A stretch of DNA of 46,986 nt from Lachnospiraceae bacterium (GTDB lineage Bacteria; Bacillota; Clostridia; Lachnospirales; Lachnospiraceae), in assembly GCA_029071325.1 (NCBI GenBank), contig JAIEAP010000037.1, forward strand, positions 1 to 46,986, read 5' to 3'. Positions 13,324 through 21,633 of the stretch are shown here, one piece after another. A program made the translations under genes and the position numbers. Position 1 is the first letter of the stretch; each line of letters begins with the position of its first letter. Below the pieces are notes generated by a model. That model ran no database searches. It worked only from the letters and a program-made list of their open reading frames with translations, and was not told the DNA's origin.

Positions 13324-13749
13324 TTATTCACACCCCGATTCCCCACAGGACTCGTCATTTTCCCCTGTGAGCTTCGAAATGATTTTATGTGTAAGGGGCT
13401 GCAGGTATGCACCTGCCTTAAGTCCCATTACTCCTATAAAAAATGTAACCGGATTCCCCAGTCTGAAGTATGCAGTCAGAAAAAAGGCAATTGCCACCGC
13501 AGCGTAACGCAGCATATACTGGAGTGTCACTCTGCTCCTGGCGCCCTTCTCCGTAAGATCCATGACATCGTAGAGAATCACCGCCATGTGAACTGCCATG
13601 CCGCATGCAACTGCAATACCCATCCACAGACCGGTGGAATAGCGCAGCTTATCCGATACGAACCACACGCCGGAGAGCTGTACTGCCGCTCCGAATGCAA
13701 TAATTCCTACGATAAGTCCCGGCAGCGCCTGGTTAATCCTTCTTAACAT
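13324..13749 (-). CDS. atpI: AtpI-like ATP synthase accessory membrane protein
   Basis: About 141 residues with four hydrophobic segments, beginning MLRRINQALPGLIVGI. Position ahead of atpB and topology fit subunit I (AtpI), thought to help c-ring assembly. The frame is open further upstream to 13851, but that part overlaps the preceding gene. The ATG at 13749 has a GAGGGA ribosome site and overlaps the atpZ-like stop by 17 bp, so I choose it. Sequence conservation in this family is weak. Confidence 0.75.
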   Translation of the reverse strand: MLRRINQALPGLIVGIIAFGAAVQLSGVWFVSDKLRYSTGLWMGIAVACGMAVHMAVILYDVMDLTEKGARSRVTLQYMLRYAAVAIAFFLTAYFRLGNPVTFFIGVMGLKAGAYLQPLTHKIISKLTGENDESCGESGCE

Positions 13750-13981
13750 GATGCCTGTCCCTCTCACTGTCTCTCTCGTAAATCCGTTTTGACATGCGGT
13801 AGATATTCTGGAATCCGGCAACAGCCCCCAGAAAAAATAATCCGACCACAATCATGGGATGTCCATACCGGCGGTACAGCCATATCCCCAAACCGGTACA
13901 TAAGCAGATAGGAACTATCATGTTAATACCAAACTGTATGACCATAATCAACGAATCATACACGGTTTTCTTATCCTTCAT
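13733..13981 (-). CDS. AtpZ/AtpI-family small membrane protein
   Basis: An 82-residue protein with two membrane segments (about 12-35 and 43-62) around a short basic YRRYGHP turn, followed by a charged tail. This matches the AtpZ/AtpI family that heads many Firmicute atp operons. Homologues have been linked to divalent cation movement and ATP synthase assembly. It is the first gene of the operon; ribosome site AAAGGAG. Confidence 0.8.
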   Translation of the reverse strand: MKDKKTVYDSLIMVIQFGINMIVPICLCTGLGIWLYRRYGHPMIVVGLFFLGAVAGFQNIYRMSKRIYERDSERDRHHVKKD

Positions 13982-14010
13982 GAATAGCTCCTTTCTATAT
14001 ACCTTTCCTC

Positions 14011-14038
14011 ATTATAACATTTTTGTAAAAATAGTCCA
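14011..14038 (-). promoter_or_regulatory. probable promoter of the atp operon
   Basis: On the minus strand TGGACT (complement at 14033-14038) and a perfect TATAAT (complement at 14011-14016) are 16 bp apart. They lie 30 bp upstream of the first atp gene. The -35 is weak. Confidence 0.6.
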
Positions 14039-14060
14039 TAAATTGATTCGATTTTTTTGT

Positions 14061-14272
14061 AACAGTTCCGCCATGAAATAATGGCGAATGTGCGTGGCTG
14101 CTTGCAGACAAAGCACATTTCGCTTATTATTTCATGAACGGAGCGCCTGATCATGAGCAAAGTTAGCTGCAAAGCAGCGAGAAAGCGCCGCAGGCGCCTT
14201 TGCGAATGGCGCGGCGGAACTGTTATTCCGCCATGAAATAATAGTGAATGGTGCGGCGGAACTGTTATTCCC
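14061..14272. repeat. clustered inverted and direct repeats (GCGGAACTGTT family)
   Basis: This non-coding stretch between the atp operon and the dCMP deaminase gene is built from repeated pieces. CCGCCATGAAATAAT occurs at about 14069 and 14228 with its core inverted near 14126. GCGGCGGAACTGTTATTC occurs twice (about 14211 and 14253), with the inverse AACAGTTCCGCC at 14061. A segment of about 29 bases (14197-14225) recurs inverted at 38121-38150 with one mismatch. The parts can fold into nested stems. No gene is supported here. Confidence 0.75.
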
Positions 14273-14279
14273 CATAAAA

Positions 14280-14765
14280 TTACAATGTGATCGTGATTTC
14301 CCGATTGGTCCGGGTATATTGATAATAACGGACCCCCGCAGCGTCCAGCATCCGCTTGGAGGCAATGACTGCCGGAGTCCCCGCGTATTTATCACAGTCG
14401 TACACCACCGTCCGTATGCCCGCCTGAATGATCGCCTTGGCGCATTCATTGCACGGAAACAGGGATACATACAGCTTGGCCCCCTCCAGGGAACCGCCGC
14501 GGTAATTTAAGATTGCATTCAGCTCACTATGTGTGGAAAAGAAATATTTGTTCTCTAAAGGATCGCCCTCTCTGGCCCAGGGAAATTCATCATCGGAACA
14601 GCCCTTGGGAAAACCGTTATAGCCCATAGACAGTATCTTGTTATCCTCACTGACAATACATGCCCCCACCTGCGTGCTTGGATCCTTCGAACGCATACCC
14701 GACAGCTTCGCCACTCCCATAAAATATTCATCCCAGCTAATATAGTCTTGTCGTTTTGTGCTCAT
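14280..14765 (-). CDS. deoxycytidylate (dCMP) deaminase, ComEB type
   Basis: A 161-residue zinc deaminase of the ComEB/dCMP deaminase branch. It converts dCMP to dUMP and so feeds thymidylate synthesis. Zinc ligands are the His of THSELNA (near 79) and the two Cys of PCNEC (near 104-107). The Glu of HSE is the proton shuttle, and SKDPSTQVGA is the usual N-terminal signature. It follows upp on the same strand, with a hairpin between. Ribosome site GAGGG before ATG 14765. Confidence 0.9.
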   Translation of the reverse strand: MSTKRQDYISWDEYFMGVAKLSGMRSKDPSTQVGACIVSEDNKILSMGYNGFPKGCSDDEFPWAREGDPLENKYFFSTHSELNAILNYRGGSLEGAKLYVSLFPCNECAKAIIQAGIRTVVYDCDKYAGTPAVIASKRMLDAAGVRYYQYTRTNREITITL

Positions 14766-14806
14766 AATATTACCTTTCCCTCCTCATTCACCTTATATAT
14801 CACAAA

Positions 14807-14854
14807 GGAGCTGACGCATGATGACTTTTCAAAAGGCAAATATGCGACAGCTCC
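14807..14854. terminator. stem-loop between upp and the dCMP deaminase gene
   Basis: Arms 14807-14819 (GGAGCTGACGCAT) and 14842-14854 pair over 13 bp with one A-A mismatch. On the minus strand the stem is followed by TTTGTGATAT, a poor T run, so it may only attenuate read-through from upp. Confidence 0.45.
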
Positions 14855-14889
14855 CTTCACGGCAAACCGTTACTATGTATACTGCCGGA

Positions 14890-15519
14890 TTACTTCGTTC
14901 CGAAAATACGGTCCCCGGCATCGCCCAGCCCCGGCACAATATAATAATGATCATTCAGGCACTCGTCCAGCGCACCGATATAGATATCCACATCCGGATG
15001 TGCCTTCTGCATTGCCTGTACTCCCTCCGGCGCCGCTATAATACACATGAAACGGATATTTTGTACGCCCTTTTCTTTCAGCATATCAATGGCCGCACAG
15101 GAAGATCCTCCAGTAGCCAGCATAGGATCCACCACGAACACTTCCCTCTCACTGCAGTCTTCCGGCAGTTTGCAGTAATACTCTACCGGCCGAAGCGTAT
15201 CCGGGTCGCGGTACATACCGATATGTCCCACCTTTGCCGCCGGAATCATCTCCAGCATACCGTCCACCATACCAAGTCCTGCGCGCAGGATCGGGATAAC
15301 CGCTAACTTTTTACCCTTCAATTCCTTCACAGTAGTTTTACAGATAGGCGTTTCAATCTCAATATCAGATAATTTCAAGTCTCTGGTCGCCTCATAACAC
15401 ATCAGCATGGCAATCTCGCTGATCAATGTGCGGAATTCCTTAGAACCAGTCTCCTTCCTGCGGACCCATCCAATCTTATGCTGAATCAACGGATGATCCA
15501 TTACGATTACTTTTGCCAT
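14890..15519 (-). CDS. upp: uracil phosphoribosyltransferase
   Basis: A 209-residue salvage enzyme making UMP from uracil and PRPP. The PRPP loop [11 protein letters not shown] lies near 130-140, and the C-terminal uracil-binding segment [16 protein letters not shown] is intact. It follows the phosphatase-like gene by 6 bp and probably shares its operon with sua5. The order sua5 - phosphatase - upp - atp is a known conserved arrangement in Firmicutes. Ribosome site AGGAGAG. Confidence 0.97.
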   Translation of the reverse strand: MAKVIVMDHPLIQHKIGWVRRKETGSKEFRTLISEIAMLMCYEATRDLKLSDIEIETPICKTTVKELKGKKLAVIPILRAGLGMVDGMLEMIPAAKVGHIGMYRDPDTLRPVEYYCKLPEDCSEREVFVVDPMLATGGSSCAAIDMLKEKGVQNIRFMCIIAAPEGVQAMQKAHPDVDIYIGALDECLNDHYYIVPGLGDAGDRIFGTK

Positions 15520-15525
15520 AGTACC

Positions 15526-15987
15526 TTACTCTCCTTTGTTATTTAATAGATTGACCAACTTCTTCAGTGACCTGTTCAGTGTCTCATAGCAGAGACCATA
15601 CTCCTGAAGCGTTCCCCCATAAGGATTGATAATTTCCAGTTCATCCCCCACATATTCCGTCAGGACACGCACCGCTTCCGGATCGCTGTCTGCAAACAGC
15701 TCCAACAGCTTCTGCCGCAACTGCTCTTCCAATGTCAGCACCAGCGTATCTTCCCCGAAATCCTCCGGTGTGATCTGGGCAGACATATAGCCATCCATTG
15801 TGATCCCATTACTGATAAGAACGGCTTCTGCCTTCTGGTTCAGCGGTTCCGGAAACAGGACTACCAGCCCCCTGGCCGCAATCTCCATAGAGTTCCCTAT
15901 GTTATATTCCTGCAGGATCCCTGCCGCCATGGGTGCACGGCATGTTCCGCTCTCATCCACAAATACGATTCTCCTATATGGTTTCAT
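15526..15987 (-). CDS. low-molecular-weight phosphatase-like protein lacking catalytic residues
   Basis: A 153-residue protein with the LMW protein-tyrosine-phosphatase fold, in the place of B. subtilis ywlE (protein-arginine phosphatase). The P-loop should read VCxxNxCR(S)P; here it reads FVDESGTCRAP, so the nucleophilic Cys is Asp11, while the second Cys (16), Arg17 and Pro19 remain. The late general-acid motif DP(Y/F) reads NPYGG, with Asn121. Both key residues are therefore missing. The reading frame is intact and sits tightly between sua5 and upp, so this is probably a maintained pseudo-enzyme, not decay. Confidence 0.8.
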   Translation of the reverse strand: MKPYRRIVFVDESGTCRAPMAAGILQEYNIGNSMEIAARGLVVLFPEPLNQKAEAVLISNGITMDGYMSAQITPEDFGEDTLVLTLEEQLRQKLLELFADSDPEAVRVLTEYVGDELEIINPYGGTLQEYGLCYETLNRSLKKLVNLLNNKGE

Positions 15988-15995
15988 AAAACCTC

Positions 15996-17045
15996 CTATA
16001 CCGTGATAATCTGATGCCCGGCGGCTTTCAGAAGCCGGTTCATGATTGCCTGTCCGATCCGCGGCGTAGCAAAACTTTCCGAATAGATCACATCCACGTT
16101 TCTTTCATCGAATTCCCGCAGGATGCGGTACAGATGCCTGGCAATGGCATCCTCGTCCTGCCGGGCGCCAATGCTCACCACTTCTCCTCTGCCGTACCGC
16201 TCCCTGGTTTCATCTGTTGCGATGATTCCGACCTTTTTGCCGGAATCTTCCGCATCCTTCGCCAGTGCATTGATTGTTTTTACTACCTTTTCCTCTTCTC
16301 CATCTACCAGTATCATATCCGCCCTGGGTGCATAATGCTTATATTTCATACCCGGAGCTTTAGGTCTTGTCACGGAATCCGTGGCGATGATACCCGGGTC
16401 CATTTCCACTTCCCCGATTATTTTCTTCAACATGTCCAATGTAATATACCCCGGACGCAGTACCATAGGGACTTTTTCCGTCAAGTCCACAATGGTGGAT
16501 TCAATTCCGATTCCTACCGGACCCCCATCCAGTATCATCGGTATCCTGCCGTCCATATCTTCCGCTACATGTTCCGCCAGCGTAGGGCTTGGTCTTCCCG
16601 AAGTATTGGCGCTGGGCGCTGCAATATAGCCTCCGCTCTTACGGATCAGTTCCAATGCCACGGGATGCGAAGGCATCCGAACCGCTACAGTATCCATCCC
16701 GCCGGTGGTCTCCCGCGGAATACGGTCATTCCCCCGCACGATCATGGTCAATGGCCCTGGCCAGAATGCATCTGCCAGCAGACGTGCCGCCGCCGGCATA
16801 TATTCCGCGATCCGCTCCATATCCGCAAAGTCTGCGATATGCACGATGAGCGGATTATCAGAGGGACGCCCCTTCGCCGCATAGATCCGGGCGGAAGCCT
16901 CTGCATTCAATGCGTCCGCACCAAGTCCGTACACTGTCTCTGTGGGAAATGCCACCAGACCGCCTGCCCGGATAATTGCTGCTGCCCTCTCCACGATATC
17001 TTCATCGATATGACTGCTGTCTATCTTCTTAAGTTCTGTTTTCAT
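15996..17045 (-). CDS. threonylcarbamoyl-AMP synthase (Sua5/YwlC type)
   Basis: A 349-residue two-domain Sua5 protein that makes threonylcarbamoyl-AMP for the t6A modification of ANN-decoding tRNAs. The YrdC domain spans about 15-205 (AFPTETVYGLGADA, KGRPSDNPLIVHI and SANTSGRPSPT), followed by a linker with KAPGMKYKHYAP and the C-terminal Sua5 domain (about 225-349). Long form, normal length. It heads the operon with the phosphatase-like gene and upp. Confidence 0.95.
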   Translation of the reverse strand: MKTELKKIDSSHIDEDIVERAAAIIRAGGLVAFPTETVYGLGADALNAEASARIYAAKGRPSDNPLIVHIADFADMERIAEYMPAAARLLADAFWPGPLTMIVRGNDRIPRETTGGMDTVAVRMPSHPVALELIRKSGGYIAAPSANTSGRPSPTLAEHVAEDMDGRIPMILDGGPVGIGIESTIVDLTEKVPMVLRPGYITLDMLKKIIGEVEMDPGIIATDSVTRPKAPGMKYKHYAPRADMILVDGEEEKVVKTINALAKDAEDSGKKVGIIATDETRERYGRGEVVSIGARQDEDAIARHLYRILREFDERNVDVIYSESFATPRIGQAIMNRLLKAAGHQIITV

Positions 17046-17101
17046 GAGGTTTATTATAGCACTTTACGTTCTGGTGTTCAAGATATCACAAAACGTAGGG
17101 C

Positions 17102-17130
17102 TTGCTATGTTCTGGCAATTGTGGCATAAT
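17102..17130 (+). promoter_or_regulatory. promoter of the aldose epimerase gene
   Basis: TTGCTA (17102-17107) and CATAAT (17125-17130) are separated by 17 bp. They stand 38 bp ahead of the start codon, which has a strong AAAGGAG site. Confidence 0.55.
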
Positions 17131-17168
17131 CAATATGAAATTATTATGTCAAGGAAAGGAGCTGCCTA

Positions 17169-18206
17169 ATGAAAATCACCAAAAAAGAATTTGGTATCAC
17201 CGATGATAACCAGGCATTTTCCCTTTATACTATAGAAAATACATCCGGCGCATCTGTCACAGTCTCTGATTACGGATGCCGCCTGATACGTCTGGAGGTT
17301 CCCGATAAGAAGGGTGTGCTTACGGATGTTTCACTGGGCTATAATGATGCGTCTGCCTATGCCCACGACCAGACCAGCCTCGGCGCTGTCGTCGGCCGCT
17401 GTGCGAACCGCATTGCCAAGGGGCGTTTTACACTAAATGGAAATGAATACCAGCTTGCTCTCAACAATGGGCCGAACCATCTGCACGGCGGTTCCGGTGG
17501 TTTTGGGCAAAGAGTATTTCTTGCAAAGATTTCCGATGATAAGGTGATTTTCTCCCGGACTTCCCCGGATGGAGAGGAGGGATATCCCGGCAATCTGCAG
17601 TTGTCCGTTACCTATGGCTGGTCTGAGGATAATGAATTGTCCATCACTTATGAGGCAACCTGTGATACCGACACGGTTTTCTCCGTTACCAGCCACGGCT
17701 ACTTTAATCTGGACGGGGTAAATGCAGAAAATGCCCTGGACCACGAACTGCGGATTTATTCCGACTCCATCACGGCGGTGGATTCCACTATGGCAGCAAA
17801 CGGCAAGATCCTCCCTGTAGAGGGAACTCCTTTTGATTTCCGCGAAATGAAACGGATTGGACAGGATATTATGGCAGATGACCAGCAGCTTTCCCTGACC
17901 GGAACCTACGACCAGAACTTTATTATCAATGGAGATGGTCTGCGGGAAGCGGCTGTACTGCAATCCAGGAAGAGCGGTATCCGCATGACCTGTTTTACGG
18001 ATCAGCCGGGACTTCAGGTCTATGTCCCTACAGGAGCGCTGTCCTTCCCCGGCAAGAACGGTAACGATTATCCGGCATTCTCTTCGGTATGTCTGGAGAC
18101 TCAGCAATTCCCCAATGCGGTTAATATTCCCGAATTCCCCTCTGTAATCCTGAAGGCGGGCGAAATCTACCGCTCTAAGACGCTGTATCATTTTTCTATT
18201 ATATAA
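17169..18206 (+). CDS. aldose 1-epimerase (galactose mutarotase)
   Basis: A 345-residue mutarotase that interconverts alpha and beta anomers of aldoses such as galactose. Family marks are NRIAKGRF, the HLHGGSGGFGQRVF segment (near 97-110), the catalytic His in TSHGYFNLDG (near 178) and the catalytic Glu in SVCLETQQFPNAVN (near 310). It is a single-gene unit with its own promoter and terminator, divergent from sua5. Cytoplasmic; no signal peptide. Confidence 0.95.
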   Translation: MKITKKEFGITDDNQAFSLYTIENTSGASVTVSDYGCRLIRLEVPDKKGVLTDVSLGYNDASAYAHDQTSLGAVVGRCANRIAKGRFTLNGNEYQLALNNGPNHLHGGSGGFGQRVFLAKISDDKVIFSRTSPDGEEGYPGNLQLSVTYGWSEDNELSITYEATCDTDTVFSVTSHGYFNLDGVNAENALDHELRIYSDSITAVDSTMAANGKILPVEGTPFDFREMKRIGQDIMADDQQLSLTGTYDQNFIINGDGLREAAVLQSRKSGIRMTCFTDQPGLQVYVPTGALSFPGKNGNDYPAFSSVCLETQQFPNAVNIPEFPSVILKAGEIYRSKTLYHFSII

Positions 18207-18229
18207 GATATAAAACGGTTATGTTCAAA

Positions 18230-18265
18230 CCCGCTCTGCTGCACTTTGCAACAGAGCGGGCTTTT
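18230..18265. terminator. terminator shared by the convergent epimerase and amidase genes
   Basis: A perfect 9-bp GC-rich stem (CCCGCTCTG, 18230-18238, with 18252-18260) is followed by CTTTTT on the plus strand. It lies between two convergent genes and serves at least the epimerase. Confidence 0.85.
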
Positions 18266-18307
18266 TGCTATATCTTCTCATATTTATTATTTCTTACGAT
18301 TCTGCTG

Positions 18308-19042
18308 TTATAATTCCGTAGCCTCTGTTGTGATGACGGCTTCCGTTGCATCCTGTACCTCTATTCCCAGATATTCCAGAATTCCTTCGCAAATCGCCTG
18401 TGCTACCTTATCCTGATATTCTTCTGTTGACAACAACTCCGACTCCGCACTGTTGCTCAAAAACCCGCACTCCACAATCACGGTAGGGGAAGATGTTTTC
18501 TTCAACAGATAATAACTCTCGTTTGCCTTTGCCTGCCGGTGATTGTCTGGATTTAACCGCTGCCGCAGCTTCTCCTGTAAGACTTCCGCAAGCTCTTTTC
18601 CCGCTGCAGACTGCCCAAAGTAAAAGCATTGCGCTCCGCTGATGGGCTCTTCCGGATAACTGTTCTGGTGAATACTCACCGTGAATTCCGGTTTTGTTTT
18701 GTCGATCAGTTCACATCGGTTGCGCATATCTGACACCTTATGGTTACTGCTGCCCGGATCATCAAGACCCTGATCGGAATTACGGGTCAATACCACTGCA
18801 ACCCCGGCATCTGTGAGTTTCTTCTCCAGCAGCTTTACAATACTCAGGTTAATATCTTTTTCCAACTCCCCGTGCACGCCGACCTTCCCGGGATCATCTC
18901 CTCCATGTCCGGCATCCAAAACGATGCAGGGCTTTTCTTTCTGTGCATTCAGGCTGTTTACCAGCACCGCTCCTCGGCGTGACAGGAGGCATACTGCCAC
19001 TAACAGCAGCACCGCCATATACAATTCCAAACGTTTCTTCAC
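18308..19042 (-). CDS. N-acetylmuramoyl-L-alanine amidase (Amidase_3)
   Basis: A membrane-anchored peptidoglycan amidase of about 244 residues. A short basic N terminus and one membrane helix are followed by the Amidase_3 domain, with zinc ligands in LDAGHGGDDPG, GELEKDINL and SIHQN and the catalytic Glu in VIVECGFLSN. The frame is open to a TTG at 19150 inside the upstream gene, but the GTG at 19042 gives a proper KKR-plus-helix anchor. I prefer it, although its ribosome site is weak. Its partner upstream is a GH18 wall hydrolase. Confidence 0.88.
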   Translation of the reverse strand: MKKRLELYMAVLLLVAVCLLSRRGAVLVNSLNAQKEKPCIVLDAGHGGDDPGKVGVHGELEKDINLSIVKLLEKKLTDAGVAVVLTRNSDQGLDDPGSSNHKVSDMRNRCELIDKTKPEFTVSIHQNSYPEEPISGAQCFYFGQSAAGKELAEVLQEKLRQRLNPDNHRQAKANESYYLLKKTSSPTVIVECGFLSNSAESELLSTEEYQDKVAQAICEGILEYLGIEVQDATEAVITTEATEL

Positions 19043-19100
19043 TTTACACTGCCCAATCTGCTCTTTTATAAATGCATATGAGCGAAACGGGCAAAATATC

Positions 19101-20831
19101 TCAATTGTTTGTATATTTGATGATGGTATCCCAGATACTGCTGTTTTCAAAACCCAGCTTCCAGAAGGATACTCCTGCCAGATTATGGGATTTCATAGTC
19201 TCCAGCCGCAGTTCCATGGAGGATGCATCCTCCAGCCATACCTTGTAGGTCACTCCTTCATTCATATACTCTGCATAATTCTGTCCGGCTTCCTCAGACC
19301 ATGATGCCGTAGCGCCGTTTGCCTCCAGCCGCTTCTGCGCAGTGTCCATTCCCACCGCCTCACTGCTGACTTCATAAGGATATTCATCCTCCGCAGGATT
19401 TTCCTTCGGAGTCAACGCCCATATTCTTGTATAGAATGGGCATGCCAGAATAATCTGGTCCGCCGGTACTTCCAGCAAAGTATTGGCAACCCCGTCCCGG
19501 ACAAAACCAATAGACGCTACAGATCCCTCTTCCTCGCAGCCGGCGTAATGCTCGTCATATCCCATTACCACAACATAATCTGCAAAAAGCGCCTGTTCCG
19601 CCCGATTGTAAAATGCCGTATAATTCGAAGGCACATAATTGTCTACGGATAAAACAATATTGTTGTTGGCACATTTTAATGATAACTCCCTGACAAACTG
19701 GATGTATCCGTCCCCTACCTCCCCGGACAGGGATTCAAAATCCAGATTAATACCGTCCAGATCATATTGTATCGCCGCAGATATGATCTGATTCACCAGG
19801 TTCTGCCGGACAGAAGTATGGGTCAGCACATAAGTAGAGGTCTCTATCGATGTTCCCTCCAGATTACTAATCAATGCCCACACTTCAATATTGTTCTGGT
19901 GACAATAGTTTACATAATCCTGTGACGCCAGAGAATTGATATTGCCCTGATCATCTGTCAGATAAAACCAGGTGGGCGAAAGGACGTTGATTCCCTTGGT
20001 ATTCTGCAGCACATTGGCAACTCTGGCATTCCCTTCCTGATTGGTCACCTGATGCCACGCCATCTGAATCGTACCTTCCCGTTTTATATGGGTAAACTGA
20101 GGTTCCTCAAATTCATGGCTGCGAACGGTCTTCTCACTGGAACCTAAGAACTTGCTCTTTAAGTAACCAATCATACCGTCCTCTGTCGCAACCTTGGTCC
20201 AGTCGTCTCCCGGTTCCAATATGATCAGGCTTTCTTCCTTGGTCAGTTGTTTCAAGATCGGACTCTTGATACCGCCCTTATACCGAAGCTCCGTTTCTTT
20301 TTTCGCAGCAGCAGTTTCAACCTCTCCCCATTTGCTGGTAATGACCACACGATTGGGGTTCTCATAAACCACATGGGTCATGTTCGTGTACTGTTCCACA
20401 AAATCTAACGCCATATACATGACGTTGCTGTCATTACGCACAATGGTATATCCCGCCGTCACATTCTCCTTATCCAACTGATAGCTGTTACTGCCTGCCG
20501 GCACGGTAACCAGCTTATCCGGCAAGGTATACAGCAGCACATTCTCATTGGTATCCCAATAGAACCTCTTGTTGAATCTGTCGTGTACCGTTTCATAATC
20601 TACATAGACGATACCGTCGATATACTTAGCATTCATTTCAAGCAGCTCTTCATCCACCACCATTGCCATATCATTCTCCGCGGTAAGATGGTAATACTCC
20701 TGCATATCCTGTGGTTCTTTGCTGGGAATATAGCGTTGAATCAGCTTTGTTCCCAGTACGATCAGCACAATGAGAATGACCAGTGCCGCTGCGACAGTTA
20801 TCATCGGAATTATTTTGTTCTTATTTTTCAA
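19101..20831 (-). CDS. GH18 glycosidase with SH3-like domain, membrane anchored
   Basis: A 576-residue protein similar to spore-germination/YaaH-type GH18 enzymes. It has one membrane helix (about 8-30), an N-terminal domain resembling the copper-amine-oxidase-N fold (about 45-168), an SH3-like domain (about 190-232) and a GH18 barrel (about 250-576). The catalytic motif is DLDGINLDFE, with the acid at Glu366. It probably cleaves peptidoglycan or another GlcNAc polymer at the cell surface. It starts at a TTG (20831) behind a perfect AGGAGG. The amidase follows 58 bp later. Confidence 0.88.
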   Translation of the reverse strand: MKNKNKIIPMITVAAALVILIVLIVLGTKLIQRYIPSKEPQDMQEYYHLTAENDMAMVVDEELLEMNAKYIDGIVYVDYETVHDRFNKRFYWDTNENVLLYTLPDKLVTVPAGSNSYQLDKENVTAGYTIVRNDSNVMYMALDFVEQYTNMTHVVYENPNRVVITSKWGEVETAAAKKETELRYKGGIKSPILKQLTKEESLIILEPGDDWTKVATEDGMIGYLKSKFLGSSEKTVRSHEFEEPQFTHIKREGTIQMAWHQVTNQEGNARVANVLQNTKGINVLSPTWFYLTDDQGNINSLASQDYVNYCHQNNIEVWALISNLEGTSIETSTYVLTHTSVRQNLVNQIISAAIQYDLDGINLDFESLSGEVGDGYIQFVRELSLKCANNNIVLSVDNYVPSNYTAFYNRAEQALFADYVVVMGYDEHYAGCEEEGSVASIGFVRDGVANTLLEVPADQIILACPFYTRIWALTPKENPAEDEYPYEVSSEAVGMDTAQKRLEANGATASWSEEAGQNYAEYMNEGVTYKVWLEDASSMELRLETMKSHNLAGVSFWKLGFENSSIWDTIIKYTNN

Positions 20832-20964
20832 GGTTGATATCCTCCTGGTGTCTCGTGATTTCTATATTATCATGCGGTCTACATACAGACCTGTTCAAAG
20901 CAATTGCGTTAGCTTCTGATATCTTCCTCTTAAGAATAAGCTATTGAAGGTAAAATTTCAACCT

Positions 20965-21595
20965 GCAAATTGCTAGAGTTTTCGCATTTTGCAGACTGAA
21001 TGCGGCAGCAAGACAGACGCATCATTCCTATCATGAAATCCATGCACTCCTCTTCGTGGCTTACAGCCCTGCGACAGATTGCTGCTCACCTACTGCTGAA
21101 ATTTCAGCTACCGCATGGTATATCATTTGTGATAATTCGTGTCTTTTTAACGTTCGAGCAATCCGGCGGTGTCTGTTCGTCTGCATGAGGACATGTAATC
21201 TGCAGGTTTCGTGTCGCTCTTAATGGGCGTTCTGATGTGACGTGCAGGCTGCGGACATTGTCTGAGCTCGTAAGCCTTAAATATAGTATTATTTAGAGGC
21301 GAGTTTTGGACGCAGCCTGCTCATAGCGACCACAGAAGAACGCCCATATAGAGCGACTAGAAACCGAAGCCGCATGTGCTCAGCAGACGGACAGACTCCA
21401 CCGGATTGTCGAAGCGCAAAAAGACACAAAACTTATGATATACCAGCGGCAGCGAAATTTGCACGCATCGGTTCAAGGCAATCTGCCACAGGGCTGTAAG
21501 CCACGGAGAGCGGCGCACGAATTTCATGATAGGAATAATGTGTCTGTCTTTTCGCGGCATCCGGTCTGCAAAATACGAAAACTCTAGGCAAATTG
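20965..21595 (+). repeat. giant fold-back element, copy A (615 bp plus 8-bp target repeats)
   Basis: The stretch 20973-21587 is one imperfect palindrome that folds into a hairpin about 300 pairs long with its tip at 21284-21289. Examples of paired arms are 21056-21071 with 21489-21504 (16 bp perfect), 21117-21126 with 21435-21444, 21171-21184 with 21383-21396 (one G-U), 21213-21220 with 21350-21357, and 21225-21233 with 21337-21345. The ends are CTAGAG and CTCTAG, flanked on both sides by GCAAATTG (20965-20972, 21588-21595), as after transposition. No ORF longer than about 70 codons fits. A diverged copy lies at 36482-37095 in the same orientation, with compensatory changes in several stems. 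Strand given is a weak guess from G-U pairs. Confidence 0.85.
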
Positions 21596-21598
21596 CAA

Positions 21599-21633
21599 AG
21601 CGGAAGTGTATCTATACTCTGTACACTTCCGCT
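21599..21633 (-). terminator. stem-loop after the P-loop gene
   Basis: Perfect 12-bp arms (21599-21610, 21622-21633) with an 11-nt loop are followed on the minus strand by TTTGCAATTT. It is the likely end of the kinase/P-loop operon transcript, next to copy A of the fold-back element. The 140 bases between it and the gene show nothing else. Confidence 0.6.

Noticed and set aside
14061-14272. Possible CRISPR array
   Set aside because: Repeats are few, uneven and partly inverted, with no regular spacers; no cas genes in the window.
16014-17129. A 371-codon plus-strand ORF opposite sua5
   Set aside because: Shadow of the well-conserved sua5 frame; composition is not protein-like.
21000-21560. 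ORFs of 62 and 67 codons inside giant hairpin copy A
   Set aside because: Not preserved in copy B, and base changes follow pairing rather than codons.
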